Below the pieces are notes generated by a model. It ran no database searches. It saw only the letters and a list, made by a program, of their open reading frames with translations, and was not told where the DNA came from. Below are positions 1-7,343 of a stretch of DNA of 39,671 bases, piece by piece. Position 1 is the stretch's first letter, and each line of letters opens with the position of its first letter. Both the position numbers and the translations under genes were made by a program. The stretch lies in assembly GCA_018061755.1 (NCBI GenBank), contig JAGOTP010000010.1, forward strand, positions 1 through 39,671. Reading direction: 5' to 3'. The stretch is from Patescibacteria group bacterium (GTDB lineage Bacteria; Patescibacteriota; Patescibacteriia; 2-12-FULL-60-25).

Positions 1-2
1 CA

Positions 3-40
3 CTTCGCTTCAATTCAGCGAAGGCGAGACACCCTTCGCT
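3..40. other. Overlapping alternative hairpins at window edge
   Basis: Three related segments can pair in two exclusive ways. CTTCGCT (3-9) pairs with AGCGAAG (17-23). AGCGAAGG (17-24) pairs with CCTTCGCT (33-40). The middle arm is shared, so only one stem can form at a time. This lies 35 bp upstream of the first gene and could be the terminator or leader region of an upstream unit outside the window. There is no T-run, so no firm role is assigned. Confidence 0.3.
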
Positions 41-74
41 CAGAGAGTAGGGGATGGGATGATATCGATAACCT

Positions 75-1154
75 ATGAATCTTGTTCTTCAGTGTTTACT
101 GATTGTGGGTCTGGCGGGGCTTGGCTCATATGGGTTGGGCTATGCTTCACGTTGGTTTGCAAAAAAGGCGAAGGCGATTGATGTACCGTCGCCGCTGGTG
201 CCGAAGAAGATTCACCGTTTTCCGACGCCGATGTTTGGAGGACTGGGCATTTTCTTGGTTGGGATGATTGGGATGATTGTGTTGGCGAAACTCGGGTTCC
301 TATCACCAGCACTTGAGTTGCGGCAGTTGATCGGTTTTGGTTTAGGGGCGACCTTGCTCTTGGTGGTTGGTCTCCTTGACGATCGCTACACCTTGCCACC
401 ACGTGTGCTGTTTCCACCGTATGCTCTAGCTTGTTTCTTGGTTGTGTTAGGCGGAACGAGCGTCCATAGCATTACTCATCCGTTTATGCCGGGATCCTTG
501 TCTCTGGTTTGGCAAGAATGGACTTTTATTTCGGGTGTCTTGTCGTTTGTCTGGCCGGCGGATGTACTGACGATCGGTTGGCTGCTCATCTTGTTGTTTT
601 CGACCAAGTTCATGGATGGTCTGGATGGCCTCGTGTCCGGTCAGGCTACGATCGGAGCAGGTATTATTTTATTGCTCTGTTTGTTGCCGACCTATCATTT
701 ACCGGCCATCGCGCTCTTGTCAGCGCTGATGCTCGGTTCGTATCTAGGTTTTCTGCCGTCGAATGTCTTTCCGGCGAAACAGTTCTTGGGGGAAGCGGGG
801 AGTACGCTAGCTGGTTTCACGCTGGGTTTTCTCGCGATCGCCTCTGGCGCCAAACTCGCAACGGCTTTTATGGCATTAGGTGTCGCTCTCATCGATGTCG
901 CGTTGGTCATTTTCGGTCGTTTCCGTCGCCACGTACCGATTACACAAGGCGATCGTACACATCTGCATCATCAGTTGCTCGATGCAGGCTTCAGTCAACG
1001 TCGCGTGGTTGGTATTCTCTGGTCAGTCGGGCTACTCTTTGGGTTAGCAGCTTTGGTGTTGCAAACCCGCGGTAAATTGCTCTTGCTTGGGCTTTTAGTC
1101 ATCCTCACGATTGGACTCTCGATCTATGCTACAAAAAGAAGGCAACATGCCTGA
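75..1154 (+). CDS. WecA/TagO-type polyprenyl-phosphate GlcNAc-1-phosphate transferase (MraY superfamily)
   Basis: Polytopic membrane enzyme of glycosyltransferase family 4, expected to move a sugar-1-phosphate from a UDP-sugar to undecaprenyl phosphate and so start a cell-surface glycan. Visible motifs are LLDDRY near residue 100, FMDGLDGL near 178-185 and a histidine motif HLHHQLL near 296-302, typical of WecA/TagO rather than MraY. About ten hydrophobic segments span the 359 residues, a normal family length. The motif that is usually GDTG reads GEAG (about 239-242), an Asp-to-Glu change at a residue that is catalytic in MraY. A true MraY is encoded at 14897, so this copy probably serves a different glycan. 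The ATG at 75 follows a pyrimidine-rich stretch without a Shine-Dalgarno site. The stop overlaps the next gene by 8 bp, so the two are probably co-transcribed. Confidence 0.85.
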   Translation: MNLVLQCLLIVGLAGLGSYGLGYASRWFAKKAKAIDVPSPLVPKKIHRFPTPMFGGLGIFLVGMIGMIVLAKLGFLSPALELRQLIGFGLGATLLLVVGLLDDRYTLPPRVLFPPYALACFLVVLGGTSVHSITHPFMPGSLSLVWQEWTFISGVLSFVWPADVLTIGWLLILLFSTKFMDGLDGLVSGQATIGAGIILLLCLLPTYHLPAIALLSALMLGSYLGFLPSNVFPAKQFLGEAGSTLAGFTLGFLAIASGAKLATAFMALGVALIDVALVIFGRFRRHVPITQGDRTHLHHQLLDAGFSQRRVVGILWSVGLLFGLAALVLQTRGKLLLLGLLVILTIGLSIYATKRRQHA

Positions 1155-1713
1155 ACCTCCACGTCTGCCAGTTCGAGATCGTGCTTTTTCAACGACTGCT
1201 GTTTTCTGGTTCTCCCTGATCGGATTTGCTCTGACCTGTCTCATCTTGTTTGGTTTCCGTTCTGTTCGATCACTCCTTCCGCCAGAAGTTGCTTCCCTTT
1301 GGTCTGAACTCTCAACACTCACGGAAGACACGGCGACGGTTGCGGAAATCCAATCTGTCACCATCGCTGGCAAGCCATATCGTCTAGAGGTTGTCCGAAC
1401 GGACGCTGCTCGTGAGCAAGGGCTTTCCAATCGCCCGGCTCTTTTGCCTGGTACGGGTATGCGCTTCGTGTTTGAAACTCCGGATCGCTACACCTTCTGG
1501 ATGAAAAACATGCGCTTTCCGATCGACATTATCTTTGTGCAAGATGGGACGATCGTGAATATTGCGAATAACCTGCCTTATCCAAAAACAAGCACGGAAA
1601 CTCCGGCCAGCGTTCGTCCACCACAGGCCTTTACGGAAGCCATTGAGCTACCAGCTGGGGATGCGGATAAGTTGGGCTTGAAGATTGGGCAGCGGATTGA
1701 TTTGGTGAATTAG
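1147..1713 (+). CDS. DUF192 domain protein with N-terminal membrane anchor
   Basis: The C-terminal two thirds match the DUF192 family: REQGLSNRPALLPGTGMRF, then FWMKNMRFPIDIIFV and a C-terminal ELPAGDADKLGLKIGQRI. The family's role is not established. One hydrophobic helix near residues 15-35 would anchor it, with the DUF192 domain outside the membrane. I chose the ATG at 1147 because AGAAGG sits just upstream. An in-frame ATG at 1126 and a TTG at 1111 are possible and would add 7 or 12 residues. It overlaps the transferase gene by 8 bp and ends 59 bp before the rplU promoter. Confidence 0.8.
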   Translation: MPEPPRLPVRDRAFSTTAVFWFSLIGFALTCLILFGFRSVRSLLPPEVASLWSELSTLTEDTATVAEIQSVTIAGKPYRLEVVRTDAAREQGLSNRPALLPGTGMRFVFETPDRYTFWMKNMRFPIDIIFVQDGTIVNIANNLPYPKTSTETPASVRPPQAFTEAIELPAGDADKLGLKIGQRIDLVN

Positions 1714-1772
1714 GCCTTGTTTAAGCTATTTTTCCATCTTTTTGATGGCTAAAGGCTTTTGTGTCTTATAGA

Positions 1773-1801
1773 TTGACAACTGGATTTAATTTGGCTATAG
1801 T
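1773..1801 (+). promoter_or_regulatory. Promoter of rplU
   Basis: TTGACA (1773-1778), a 17-bp spacer and TATAGT (1796-1801). The ATG of rplU at 1819 is 17 bp past the -10, giving a leader of only about 10 nt. Confidence 0.75.
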
Positions 1802-1818
1802 CTGGGCCATTCACACCT

Positions 1819-2118
1819 ATGATTGCTGTCATCAAAACCGGGGGAAAACAGTACCTCGTCCAAGAAGGCGACGTGATTTCCGTTGAAAAATTGGAAGTCG
1901 AACAGGGTAAGTCGCTCCAATTAGAGACCCTTTTGAAAGCCGAAGGCGACAAGCTTGAGCTTGGTACTCCAGCCTTGTCCGGCATGGTTTCGGCTGAAGT
2001 CGTGGCCCATGGTCGTGGCAAGAAGATCGAAATCGTGAAATACAAGGCCAAGTCTCGCTACACTCGCCGCACCGGACACCGTCAGGACTTCACTAAGATC
2101 AAGATTACAAAGATCTAG
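1819..2118 (+). CDS. rplU: 50S ribosomal protein L21
   Basis: Ribosomal protein L21, which binds 23S rRNA in the large subunit. The 99-residue protein starts MIAVIKTGGKQYLV and ends with the basic RRTGHRQDFTKIKITKI signature of the family, so it is full length. It is transcribed alone from a strong promoter at 1773 to a terminator at 2136. In most bacteria rplU is next to rpmA (L27), but here rpmA is about 11.5 kb away on the other strand. The two genes nevertheless end in terminators with the same 10-bp arms. There is no Shine-Dalgarno site ahead of the ATG. Confidence 0.97.
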   Translation: MIAVIKTGGKQYLVQEGDVISVEKLEVEQGKSLQLETLLKAEGDKLELGTPALSGMVSAEVVAHGRGKKIEIVKYKAKSRYTRRTGHRQDFTKIKITKI

Positions 2119-2135
2119 TCTTCAACAGAAACTGA

Positions 2136-2169
2136 AAAACACACCTTCCCGCATAGGAGGGTGTGTTTT
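2136..2169 (+). terminator. Rho-independent terminator of rplU
   Basis: AAAACACACC (2136-2145) pairs with GGTGTGTTTT (2160-2169), and the stem extends through 2149/2156 with a G-T pair. The A-run and T-run on either side would let it work in both directions. It therefore also closes the minus-strand gene region to its right. Confidence 0.85.
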
Positions 2170-2205
2170 CTTTCCTCCTGCTGATGATATGCCGTAGAAA
2201 CGATT

Positions 2206-2241
2206 GAACGGGGAGCCGCGAGCGTGCGCGACTCCCCGTTC
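2206..2241 (-). terminator. Hairpin terminator of the kynureninase-like gene
   Basis: GAACGGGGAG (2206-2215) pairs perfectly with CTCCCCGTTC (2232-2241), and the loop can itself pair CGCG with CGCG. It lies 15 bp past the stop at 2257 on the minus strand. The T-run after it is weak. Confidence 0.6.
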
Positions 2242-2256
2242 GGGAGGTGGGATCTG

Positions 2257-3330
2257 TCAGGGGAGGGGGACGAGCTTGCGGAAGATCGTCAGTGCTCTCT
2301 CGATGTCTTCGTCCGTCGTGTAGGGGGCGGGTCCGAAGCGCAGCCGCCTGCCGAGAGCGTCTACCCAGATGTCGTGCGTTCGAAGATGTCCGCAGATCCG
2401 CTCCGCATCCGCCAGTTCGATGACGAGGAAACTGCCTCGGCGCTCTGCTTCGCGCGGGGTGAGGAGCTTGTAGCCGTCGAGTCCGCTGAGCAGTACATCA
2501 GTCTGCCTGAGCGAGTTCGCTCTGAGTGTTGGGACGTCGAGCCCCAACTCGGCGAACTCTTGTGCGACCGCTCGGGCGCGGTAGTGCGCGGTTGGATCGT
2601 ACTTGAAGGGAGCTCCGCGATGCAGCATCCGTTCGTACTCGAAGCTGAACTGTCTCAGCTGGTAGGGGAGGCGCATCCAGCCCACGCCATCTCCCCACTG
2701 CGCGTGCCGTTCACCGCTGCCGAGCAGGAAAGCGGCGTGGTGGTCCCGGGCATTGAACGGGATGACATTGAAGTCATTCACCTCGATCAGGACGGCGGTC
2801 CCTTGTTTGTCGGCCGCTTCGACCAGTTTCTCGAGGTGGGGTACGAGTTCGCCGGTTCTTTCCAGCACCTGGCTGACCAGAACGCCACCGATGCCTGGGT
2901 GCATCTGACCGAGGAGTCGTTCGACGAGATCTTCCACCGGTCCCTCGTTCAGAACGTTTATACCGACGCGCCGGTTGCACAGTCTGGTCACGTTTCTGAA
3001 TCCACCGTCCTGCATCAGGATCGATGATCTGTCCTGTGGCAAATTCTGGAGGAAGAGTGCGAGCAGCGCGTCTTCGTTTTCGCCGAGAACGATGTCGTCC
3101 GGATCGCCTCCGCTCAGTCGCTCCGTGACCGCTGTCCGGACGGCTCCTGCGGCTGCAGTGATATCTAGACAGCGTTCACCCGGATGCTTGACCCAGTCGT
3201 GATGGGCCGCGACGATCCCTGCCATCGCCGCGTTCGGCGGAGCCTGGGAGACATGTCCGTTCAGAAGTATGACGTTGGCGGGCAGAGTGTACCTGTGACG
3301 GAGAAGTTCGGAGTTGAGTGGTGCGACCAT
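2257..3330 (-). CDS. Kynureninase-like protein lacking the PLP lysine (probable pseudoenzyme)
   Basis: The 357-residue protein follows kynureninase (class V aminotransferase fold) along its whole length. The N-terminal LPANVILLNGHVSQAPP matches the family's LP..viyLdGNSLG..P. VSQVLERTGEL lies in the middle, and TPREAERRGSF with LRFGPAPYTTDEDIERAL lie near the C-terminus. The family's active-site block G-C-x-Y-K-Y-L-N-G-G-P-G aligns with GSGERHAQWGDG (204-215), so the PLP-binding Lys is Arg208. The family's D-x-x-H that holds PLP reads E183-V-N-D186. By family knowledge this protein should not form the internal aldimine. A binding or regulatory role is inference. The gene is much more GC-rich than its neighbours and begins 40 bp behind the recR terminator with no clear promoter between. 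GAGAAAGAG is a weak ribosome site before the ATG. Confidence 0.75.
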   Translation of the reverse strand: MVAPLNSELLRHRYTLPANVILLNGHVSQAPPNAAMAGIVAAHHDWVKHPGERCLDITAAAGAVRTAVTERLSGGDPDDIVLGENEDALLALFLQNLPQDRSSILMQDGGFRNVTRLCNRRVGINVLNEGPVEDLVERLLGQMHPGIGGVLVSQVLERTGELVPHLEKLVEAADKQGTAVLIEVNDFNVIPFNARDHHAAFLLGSGERHAQWGDGVGWMRLPYQLRQFSFEYERMLHRGAPFKYDPTAHYRARAVAQEFAELGLDVPTLRANSLRQTDVLLSGLDGYKLLTPREAERRGSFLVIELADAERICGHLRTHDIWVDALGRRLRFGPAPYTTDEDIERALTIFRKLVPLP

Positions 3331-3369
3331 GGAAGTCTCTTTCTCGGTGAGGAGTTGAGGTTGCGCTGA

Positions 3370-3396
3370 AAAAGACCGCCGAAGTGCGGTCCTTTT
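3370..3396 (-). terminator. Terminator of recR (leader hairpin for the next gene)
   Basis: AAAAGACCGC (3370-3379) pairs with GCGGTC (3386-3391) and the T-run 3393-3396. On the minus strand the stem is followed by TTTTT. It lies 54 bp past the recR stop and 40 bp before the kynureninase-like start, so that gene would need read-through. A TTGACA-like box at 3445-3450 (minus) at the recR stop has no convincing -10. Confidence 0.75.
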
Positions 3397-3450
3397 CTAG
3401 TCTGGAATGTGCTAGGGGCTAGTGTCACGCAAACACTACTGCCCTGTCAA

Positions 3451-4056
3451 TCAGGACTCTTTCCGATTTTTCAAAGCATCGGCCACGGTTGTGGCGTCCG
3501 CATATTCGAGTGAAGCGCCAGTCGGCAGGCCACGAGCCAAACGAGTCAAACGAACTCCCAGGCCTTCTAAGCGTTTTCGTATATAAAGACAGGTGGTATC
3601 ACCTGGAATGTCGGTATCAAGCGCTAAAATGACTTCTGAAATGCGAGGTTCACTGTTGCGGATGCGCTCTAGCAAATATTCAATCGTCAGCGTGTCCGGC
3701 GTGCGACCCTCGATCGGATCGATCGTTCCACCTAAGACATGATACCGACCCTGAAAAATGCCCGTATCCTCAATTACACGAATATCAGGACTCATGGCTA
3801 CGACACAAACTGAAGCCGGATCACGCTTCGGATCACGACAGATACGACAAATCGCCTGATCCGTCCATTGATGACAGACGGAACAAGAGTGCAGATCTTT
3901 GCTCAAGCCCTCAATTGCGCGTGCAAACTGCTCAATCGCCTCGCGCGGCTGTGTCACGAGCCAATACGCATACCTCAACGCCGCCCTCGGCCCCACCCCA
4001 GGCAACCGATCAAACGCCGCCGCCGCTTGTTGAATGGGAAGAGGAAGAAGAGCCAC
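3451..4056 (-). CDS. recR: Recombination protein RecR
   Basis: RecR acts with RecO/RecF in loading RecA at single-stranded gaps. In the 201 residues I see the N-terminal helix-hairpin-helix (FDRLPGVGPRAALRYAYWL), a four-Cys zinc motif (CSVCHQWTDQAICRIC, about 58-73), a Toprim domain starting VCVVAMSPDIRVIED with the acidic LALDTDIPGDTT, and the C-terminal TRLARGLPTGASLEYAD. The length is normal. The start is GTG at 4056, preceded by a pyrimidine-rich stretch without a Shine-Dalgarno site. It lies downstream of ybaB as in many bacteria, but the two are separated here by a 175-bp gap that holds a large inverted repeat. Confidence 0.96.
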   Translation of the reverse strand: MALLPLPIQQAAAAFDRLPGVGPRAALRYAYWLVTQPREAIEQFARAIEGLSKDLHSCSVCHQWTDQAICRICRDPKRDPASVCVVAMSPDIRVIEDTGIFQGRYHVLGGTIDPIEGRTPDTLTIEYLLERIRNSEPRISEVILALDTDIPGDTTCLYIRKRLEGLGVRLTRLARGLPTGASLEYADATTVADALKNRKES

Positions 4057-4117
4057 AGGTGTTTCTATATAGATTTATTTACTTCATCTTTTTCTCTTTT
4101 CTCGAGTCTGCGTCCGA

Positions 4118-4235
4118 GTTTACTCCACAAGGAGTAAACGGATGCATACAGCAAGACTCTATACGAGCGACGGCGAAGTATATAAGCGAGACGCCAGCAG
4201 GCAAGCGAGCGGTCTTGCTGTATGCATCCGTTTAC
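4118..4235. repeat. Long perfect inverted repeat with an overlapping second hairpin
   Basis: A 24-bp arm at 4134-4157 is perfectly complementary to 4212-4235, separated by 54 bp. The right arm begins with the ybaB stop codon. A second perfect hairpin, GTTTACTCC (4118-4126), ACAA, GGAGTAAAC (4131-4139), shares 4134-4139 with the large one, so the two cannot fully form together. It fills most of the 175-bp gap between ybaB and recR. It could be a MITE-like palindromic element or an RNA switch between the two genes. It is not a tRNA: no cloverleaf or CCA stem fits. Confidence 0.8.
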
Positions 4236-4558
4236 GACTCCCCACCTTTCATCATGTCTCCAAACTCGCTCATAATATCCATCCCACCGCCTTCGCGCAT
4301 TTTGGCTGCCAATACTTGCTGAAGTTTTTGAGCCGCATCATTGAAAGCTTCTTTCAGAAGCTGTTCCAATTTCGTCTTGTCTGTCATGAGTTCTTGATCA
4401 ATCGAAACGTTGGTTACTTGCTGTGTGCCGTTGATCGTGACTTTTACTTTGCCCCAACCAGCCGAACCTTCGGAAAAGATTTGAGACAGCGAATCTTGCA
4501 AAGCCTTGGCTTTGTCTTTGAGATCTTTGAATTGCTTGAGTTTTCCAAGAAAAGACAT
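4232..4558 (-). CDS. ybaB: YbaB/EbfC-family nucleoid-associated protein
   Basis: Small DNA-binding protein of the YbaB/EbfC family, which forms dimers that grip DNA like tweezers. The 108-residue protein has the N-terminal helix (LGKLKQFKDLKDKAKALQDSL), the strand region GKVKVTINGTQQVTNVSI and the C-terminal LLKEAFNDAAQKLQQVLAAKM typical of the family. Length is normal. It lies between dnaB and recR on the minus strand, 62 bp from dnaB, with no Shine-Dalgarno site before its ATG. A terminal GG-rich tail GDMMKGGES ends inside the inverted repeat. Confidence 0.93.
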   Translation of the reverse strand: MSFLGKLKQFKDLKDKAKALQDSLSQIFSEGSAGWGKVKVTINGTQQVTNVSIDQELMTDKTKLEQLLKEAFNDAAQKLQQVLAAKMREGGGMDIMSEFGDMMKGGES

Positions 4559-4620
4559 AAATAGAAAGGGAAGAAATCAGTGGAGGTATGATGACAGGGG
4601 AAAGGGGAAAAGGCAAAGCC

Positions 4621-6087
4621 CTAGAACGGTTGTCCAGAATTCATCATAGGGGGAGGGGAGCCGCCTGGTGGAAGGGGTCCACCTGGGGAAATGGCCGCGC
4701 CTTTCATGGCTGGCGGTGGACCTAGGTCATGACGTTGCAAGTTGCGGAAACTGGCACGTGCGGCATCGAAGAAGAGTTTCACGACACCCGTTGGACCGTT
4801 ACGATGTTTGGCGATATGGATTTCCGCAATGTGCTGCTCTTCCGGTGATAGATCTTCTGGGCGATAGTTTTTGTCAGCGGCTTTGCGATAAATGAACATC
4901 ACGATGTCAGCGTCTTGCTCGATGGAGCCAGATTCACGCAAGTGGGCCAAACGAGGAATGGCTGGTTTCTGCAGTTCGACGCTACGTGACAGCTGAGACA
5001 GGGCGATGACCGGAATGTTCAACTCACGCGCAATCGATTTGAGACCACGCGTAATTTCAGCGACTTCCTGCGTACGGTTATCGCCTCCGCCACCTCCGCG
5101 GCTTTCCATGAGTTGCAAGTAGTCGATGATGAGCATACCGAGACCGTGTTCTGTTTGCAGACGACGGGCTTTGGTACGGACTTCCATGATGTTGGCGTTA
5201 GCCGAATCGTCAATGAAGATCGGGGCTTCCGACAAGACGCCGAGCGCATGACCAATGCGTGGGAATTCATCTTCTTTGCCGTTTTCATTGAGTTTTCCGG
5301 TACGCATGCGCCACAAGTCGACGTTGGCTTCGGCACAAATCATACGGTCAACCAGCTGTTCCTTCGACATTTCCAAAGAGAAGATGCCAACCGGTACGCG
5401 ATGTTTGACGGCAGCGATCCGGGCGATGTCGAGGGCGAAGGAGGTTTTTCCACACGCTGGACGAGCCGCCAGAATAATCAAGTCACTTTTCTGCATGCCA
5501 CCCAACAAGTTGTCGAGTTCGGTGTAGTTGGTCGGAACGCCACGGAGTTTGCCTTTTTCGCGGTGCAGTTCATCAATACGATCGAAGGCATCAGCCAAGA
5601 CGCTACGAATCGGTGTGAAAGCGTGCTTCAAGAATTTCTGGGAAACGTTGAACAGCGAACGCTCTGCCTTGTCGAGAACTTCAGCTACGTCTTCGGCTTC
5701 TTGGTAGCCAAGCGCGGTGATCTCGGCCGCCGAACTCAAGAGACGACGTAGGGTCGCTTTGCGTTGGACGATGTTGCCGTAGTGTTCGACGTGGCTGGCA
5801 GTTGGAACGGCGTTCGAGAGACCGATGAGCTCGGCGCGACCACCGACCATCTCGAGCTCACCTTTTTCGTTCAAACGGTTCCCTAACGATAAAAGGTCGA
5901 TCGGTTCGCTGCGGCGGTACAAATCGAGCATGGCCTCGTAAATACGCCGATGCTTATCAACGTAAAAGTCCTCCGGAGTGGTCGAATCGGCCACTTTGAT
6001 CATCGCGTCCTTATCAAGCAGAAGCGAGCCTAAAAAAGACTGCTCCGCTTCGATGTTTTGGGGGGTGAGTCGTTCGAGGCCAGCCAT
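4621..6087 (-). CDS. dnaB: Replicative DNA helicase DnaB
   Basis: Hexameric 5'-3' helicase that unwinds DNA at the replication fork. The N-terminal domain (about 1-110, PQNIEAEQSFLGSLLLD) is the collar that binds primase. The linker follows, then the RecA-like ATPase with a P-loop ARPACGKTSFALDIA (about 207-221), Walker B LGMLIIDYLQLM and the arginine-finger region LARELNIPVIALSQLSR. The tail after about residue 445 is rich in Pro, Gly and Met and probably disordered. No intein is present. It is the first gene of the minus-strand dnaB-ybaB-recR run, facing away from the permease. The region upstream of the ATG has TAAGAT about 10 bp away as a possible -10. Confidence 0.97.
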   Translation of the reverse strand: MAGLERLTPQNIEAEQSFLGSLLLDKDAMIKVADSTTPEDFYVDKHRRIYEAMLDLYRRSEPIDLLSLGNRLNEKGELEMVGGRAELIGLSNAVPTASHVEHYGNIVQRKATLRRLLSSAAEITALGYQEAEDVAEVLDKAERSLFNVSQKFLKHAFTPIRSVLADAFDRIDELHREKGKLRGVPTNYTELDNLLGGMQKSDLIILAARPACGKTSFALDIARIAAVKHRVPVGIFSLEMSKEQLVDRMICAEANVDLWRMRTGKLNENGKEDEFPRIGHALGVLSEAPIFIDDSANANIMEVRTKARRLQTEHGLGMLIIDYLQLMESRGGGGGDNRTQEVAEITRGLKSIARELNIPVIALSQLSRSVELQKPAIPRLAHLRESGSIEQDADIVMFIYRKAADKNYRPEDLSPEEQHIAEIHIAKHRNGPTGVVKLFFDAARASFRNLQRHDLGPPPAMKGAAISPGGPLPPGGSPPPMMNSGQPF

Positions 6088-6179
6088 ATGTTGCCCATCT
6101 TACGGATGAAGGTGGGGAAGGGGAAGGCCCGTTTCCTGTGGGCTGCTTGTGTGGCAACTGTGGACGATTTCTAGTGGTT

Positions 6180-6211
6180 TATCACGTCGTTCGCGAACGA
6201 CGTGATATAAT
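6180..6211 (+). promoter_or_regulatory. 28-bp perfect palindrome overlapping an extended -10
   Basis: The bases 6180-6207 form a perfect 14+14 palindrome (TATCACGTCGTTCG and its complement). Its right end runs into an extended -10, TG-A-TATAAT, at 6203-6211. The ATG at 6213 is one base past the -10. The likely transcript start near 6218 therefore favours the in-frame ATG at 6222. A dimeric repressor bound to the palindrome would block this promoter, so operator is the simplest reading. Confidence 0.65.
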
Positions 6212-6212
6212 C

Positions 6213-7343
6213 ATGCCCAGAATGCCGCGTGTTCTTTCCTCGTCTTTCGCTCGATCCCTCTTTTTTGTGGTGGGGGGCAGTATTGGGGCAGGGATGTTTG
6301 GTTTACCCGCTCTCTTTTCAGGGAGCGGTCTTATTTGGGGATCCTTGGCTTACTGGGTGATCGTGGCAGTCGCCCTTATCATCCATGTCGCTTACGCCGA
6401 CTTGCAGGCCAAGGTGGGGTCAAAACATGATCTTGCAGGGATCGCGAAACAATCGCTGGGCCGTTTTGGCTGGTTGGTAGCCATCGTGACCTATCCGATC
6501 AACGTCTACGGTGTTCTTTTGGTCTATCTTTTGCTTGGATCGCAATTCGTCGCGGCTTTGTCCGGCGCGATTGGTGGACCGACTTCCTTGTTTTTCTGGC
6601 AGGTGGTGTTGTGGGCTTTTTTTGCCTGGGGTGCGCACAAGGGGGTGAAGGGAGTGGCCAAGTTCGAACGTCCGATCACGATCGTAGTCGTTTCGGCTTT
6701 GGTTTTGGCTTCCTGTTTGGCAGCCTTGTCTGGCAATACTCCGTCGATCTCGCTTTTTCCAGGTACCTTCTCTTTTTCTACGTTTATTGGCGTTGTCTTT
6801 TTCGCCTCCTTGTCATTACCGGTCGTGGTTGAAGTCATGGCATTGGATGCACGCCGTGGAGCGATCGGTCGACGGGCGGTGATTATCGGGACGTTAATCG
6901 CAGCGACGCTCAAGTGGTTTTTTGCTCTTAGTTTCGCTGGTGCAGCTCAAGGTCAAGTGATCGAAGTCGTTGGCTTGATGCGTGCGTTACCAGTCGCGCT
7001 CAGTTGGTTATTGCCTCTGGCGGGTTTCGTTGCGATTAGCGGAGCAGCCGTGTCTTGTCTCGATAGCCTGCAAACGACCTATCGTGATGAGTTTGCCTTC
7101 CCTCGTTGGTCGGCCTGGATCTTAGCGATCTTGCCACCGCTTGTTCTGATTTTCGTGTCTCAGCAATCGCTCTTGCCGCTCATGACCTTCCTCGGTTCGT
7201 TCGTCGCTTCCACGAATGCTCTCTTGGTCTGTCTGGCCGCCCTCGTCATGCGTACCCGCTTGATGACGCGCCCGTCTCGGTTCATGATGTATGCAGCCAT
7301 CGGCCTCTGTCTCTTTTCCATCGTTCACACGTTCATTCTATGA
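6213..7343 (+). CDS. Amino-acid permease of the aromatic/neutral amino-acid transporter type
   Basis: Inner-membrane transporter with about eleven hydrophobic helices. The N-terminal FVVGGSIGAGMFGLPALF is the unwound substrate-binding helix of the HAAAP/APC families (tyrosine, tryptophan or serine permeases). The substrate cannot be decided. The region after helix 8 (SGAAVSCLDSLQTTYRDEF) also fits this group. I give the first ATG behind the palindrome. If the -10 at 6206 is used, the protein would start at 6222, three residues shorter. The gene overlaps the next by ATGA, so the pair is probably translated together. An imported amino acid fits a host-dependent cell. Confidence 0.8.
   Translation: MPRMPRVLSSSFARSLFFVVGGSIGAGMFGLPALFSGSGLIWGSLAYWVIVAVALIIHVAYADLQAKVGSKHDLAGIAKQSLGRFGWLVAIVTYPINVYGVLLVYLLLGSQFVAALSGAIGGPTSLFFWQVVLWAFFAWGAHKGVKGVAKFERPITIVVVSALVLASCLAALSGNTPSISLFPGTFSFSTFIGVVFFASLSLPVVVEVMALDARRGAIGRRAVIIGTLIAATLKWFFALSFAGAAQGQVIEVVGLMRALPVALSWLLPLAGFVAISGAAVSCLDSLQTTYRDEFAFPRWSAWILAILPPLVLIFVSQQSLLPLMTFLGSFVASTNALLVCLAALVMRTRLMTRPSRFMMYAAIGLCLFSIVHTFIL

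Noticed and set aside
2224-3027. Plus-strand frame opposite the kynureninase-like gene
   Set aside because: The minus frame aligns with a known family along its whole length.
3421-3450. Promoter for the kynureninase-like gene at TTGACA 3445-3450 (minus)
   Set aside because: The best -10 at usable spacing matches only about half of the consensus, and the transcript would meet the recR terminator at once.
4134-4235. tRNA or other known RNA gene
   Set aside because: No cloverleaf, anticodon arm or T-loop consensus can be drawn. The structure is a simple long hairpin.
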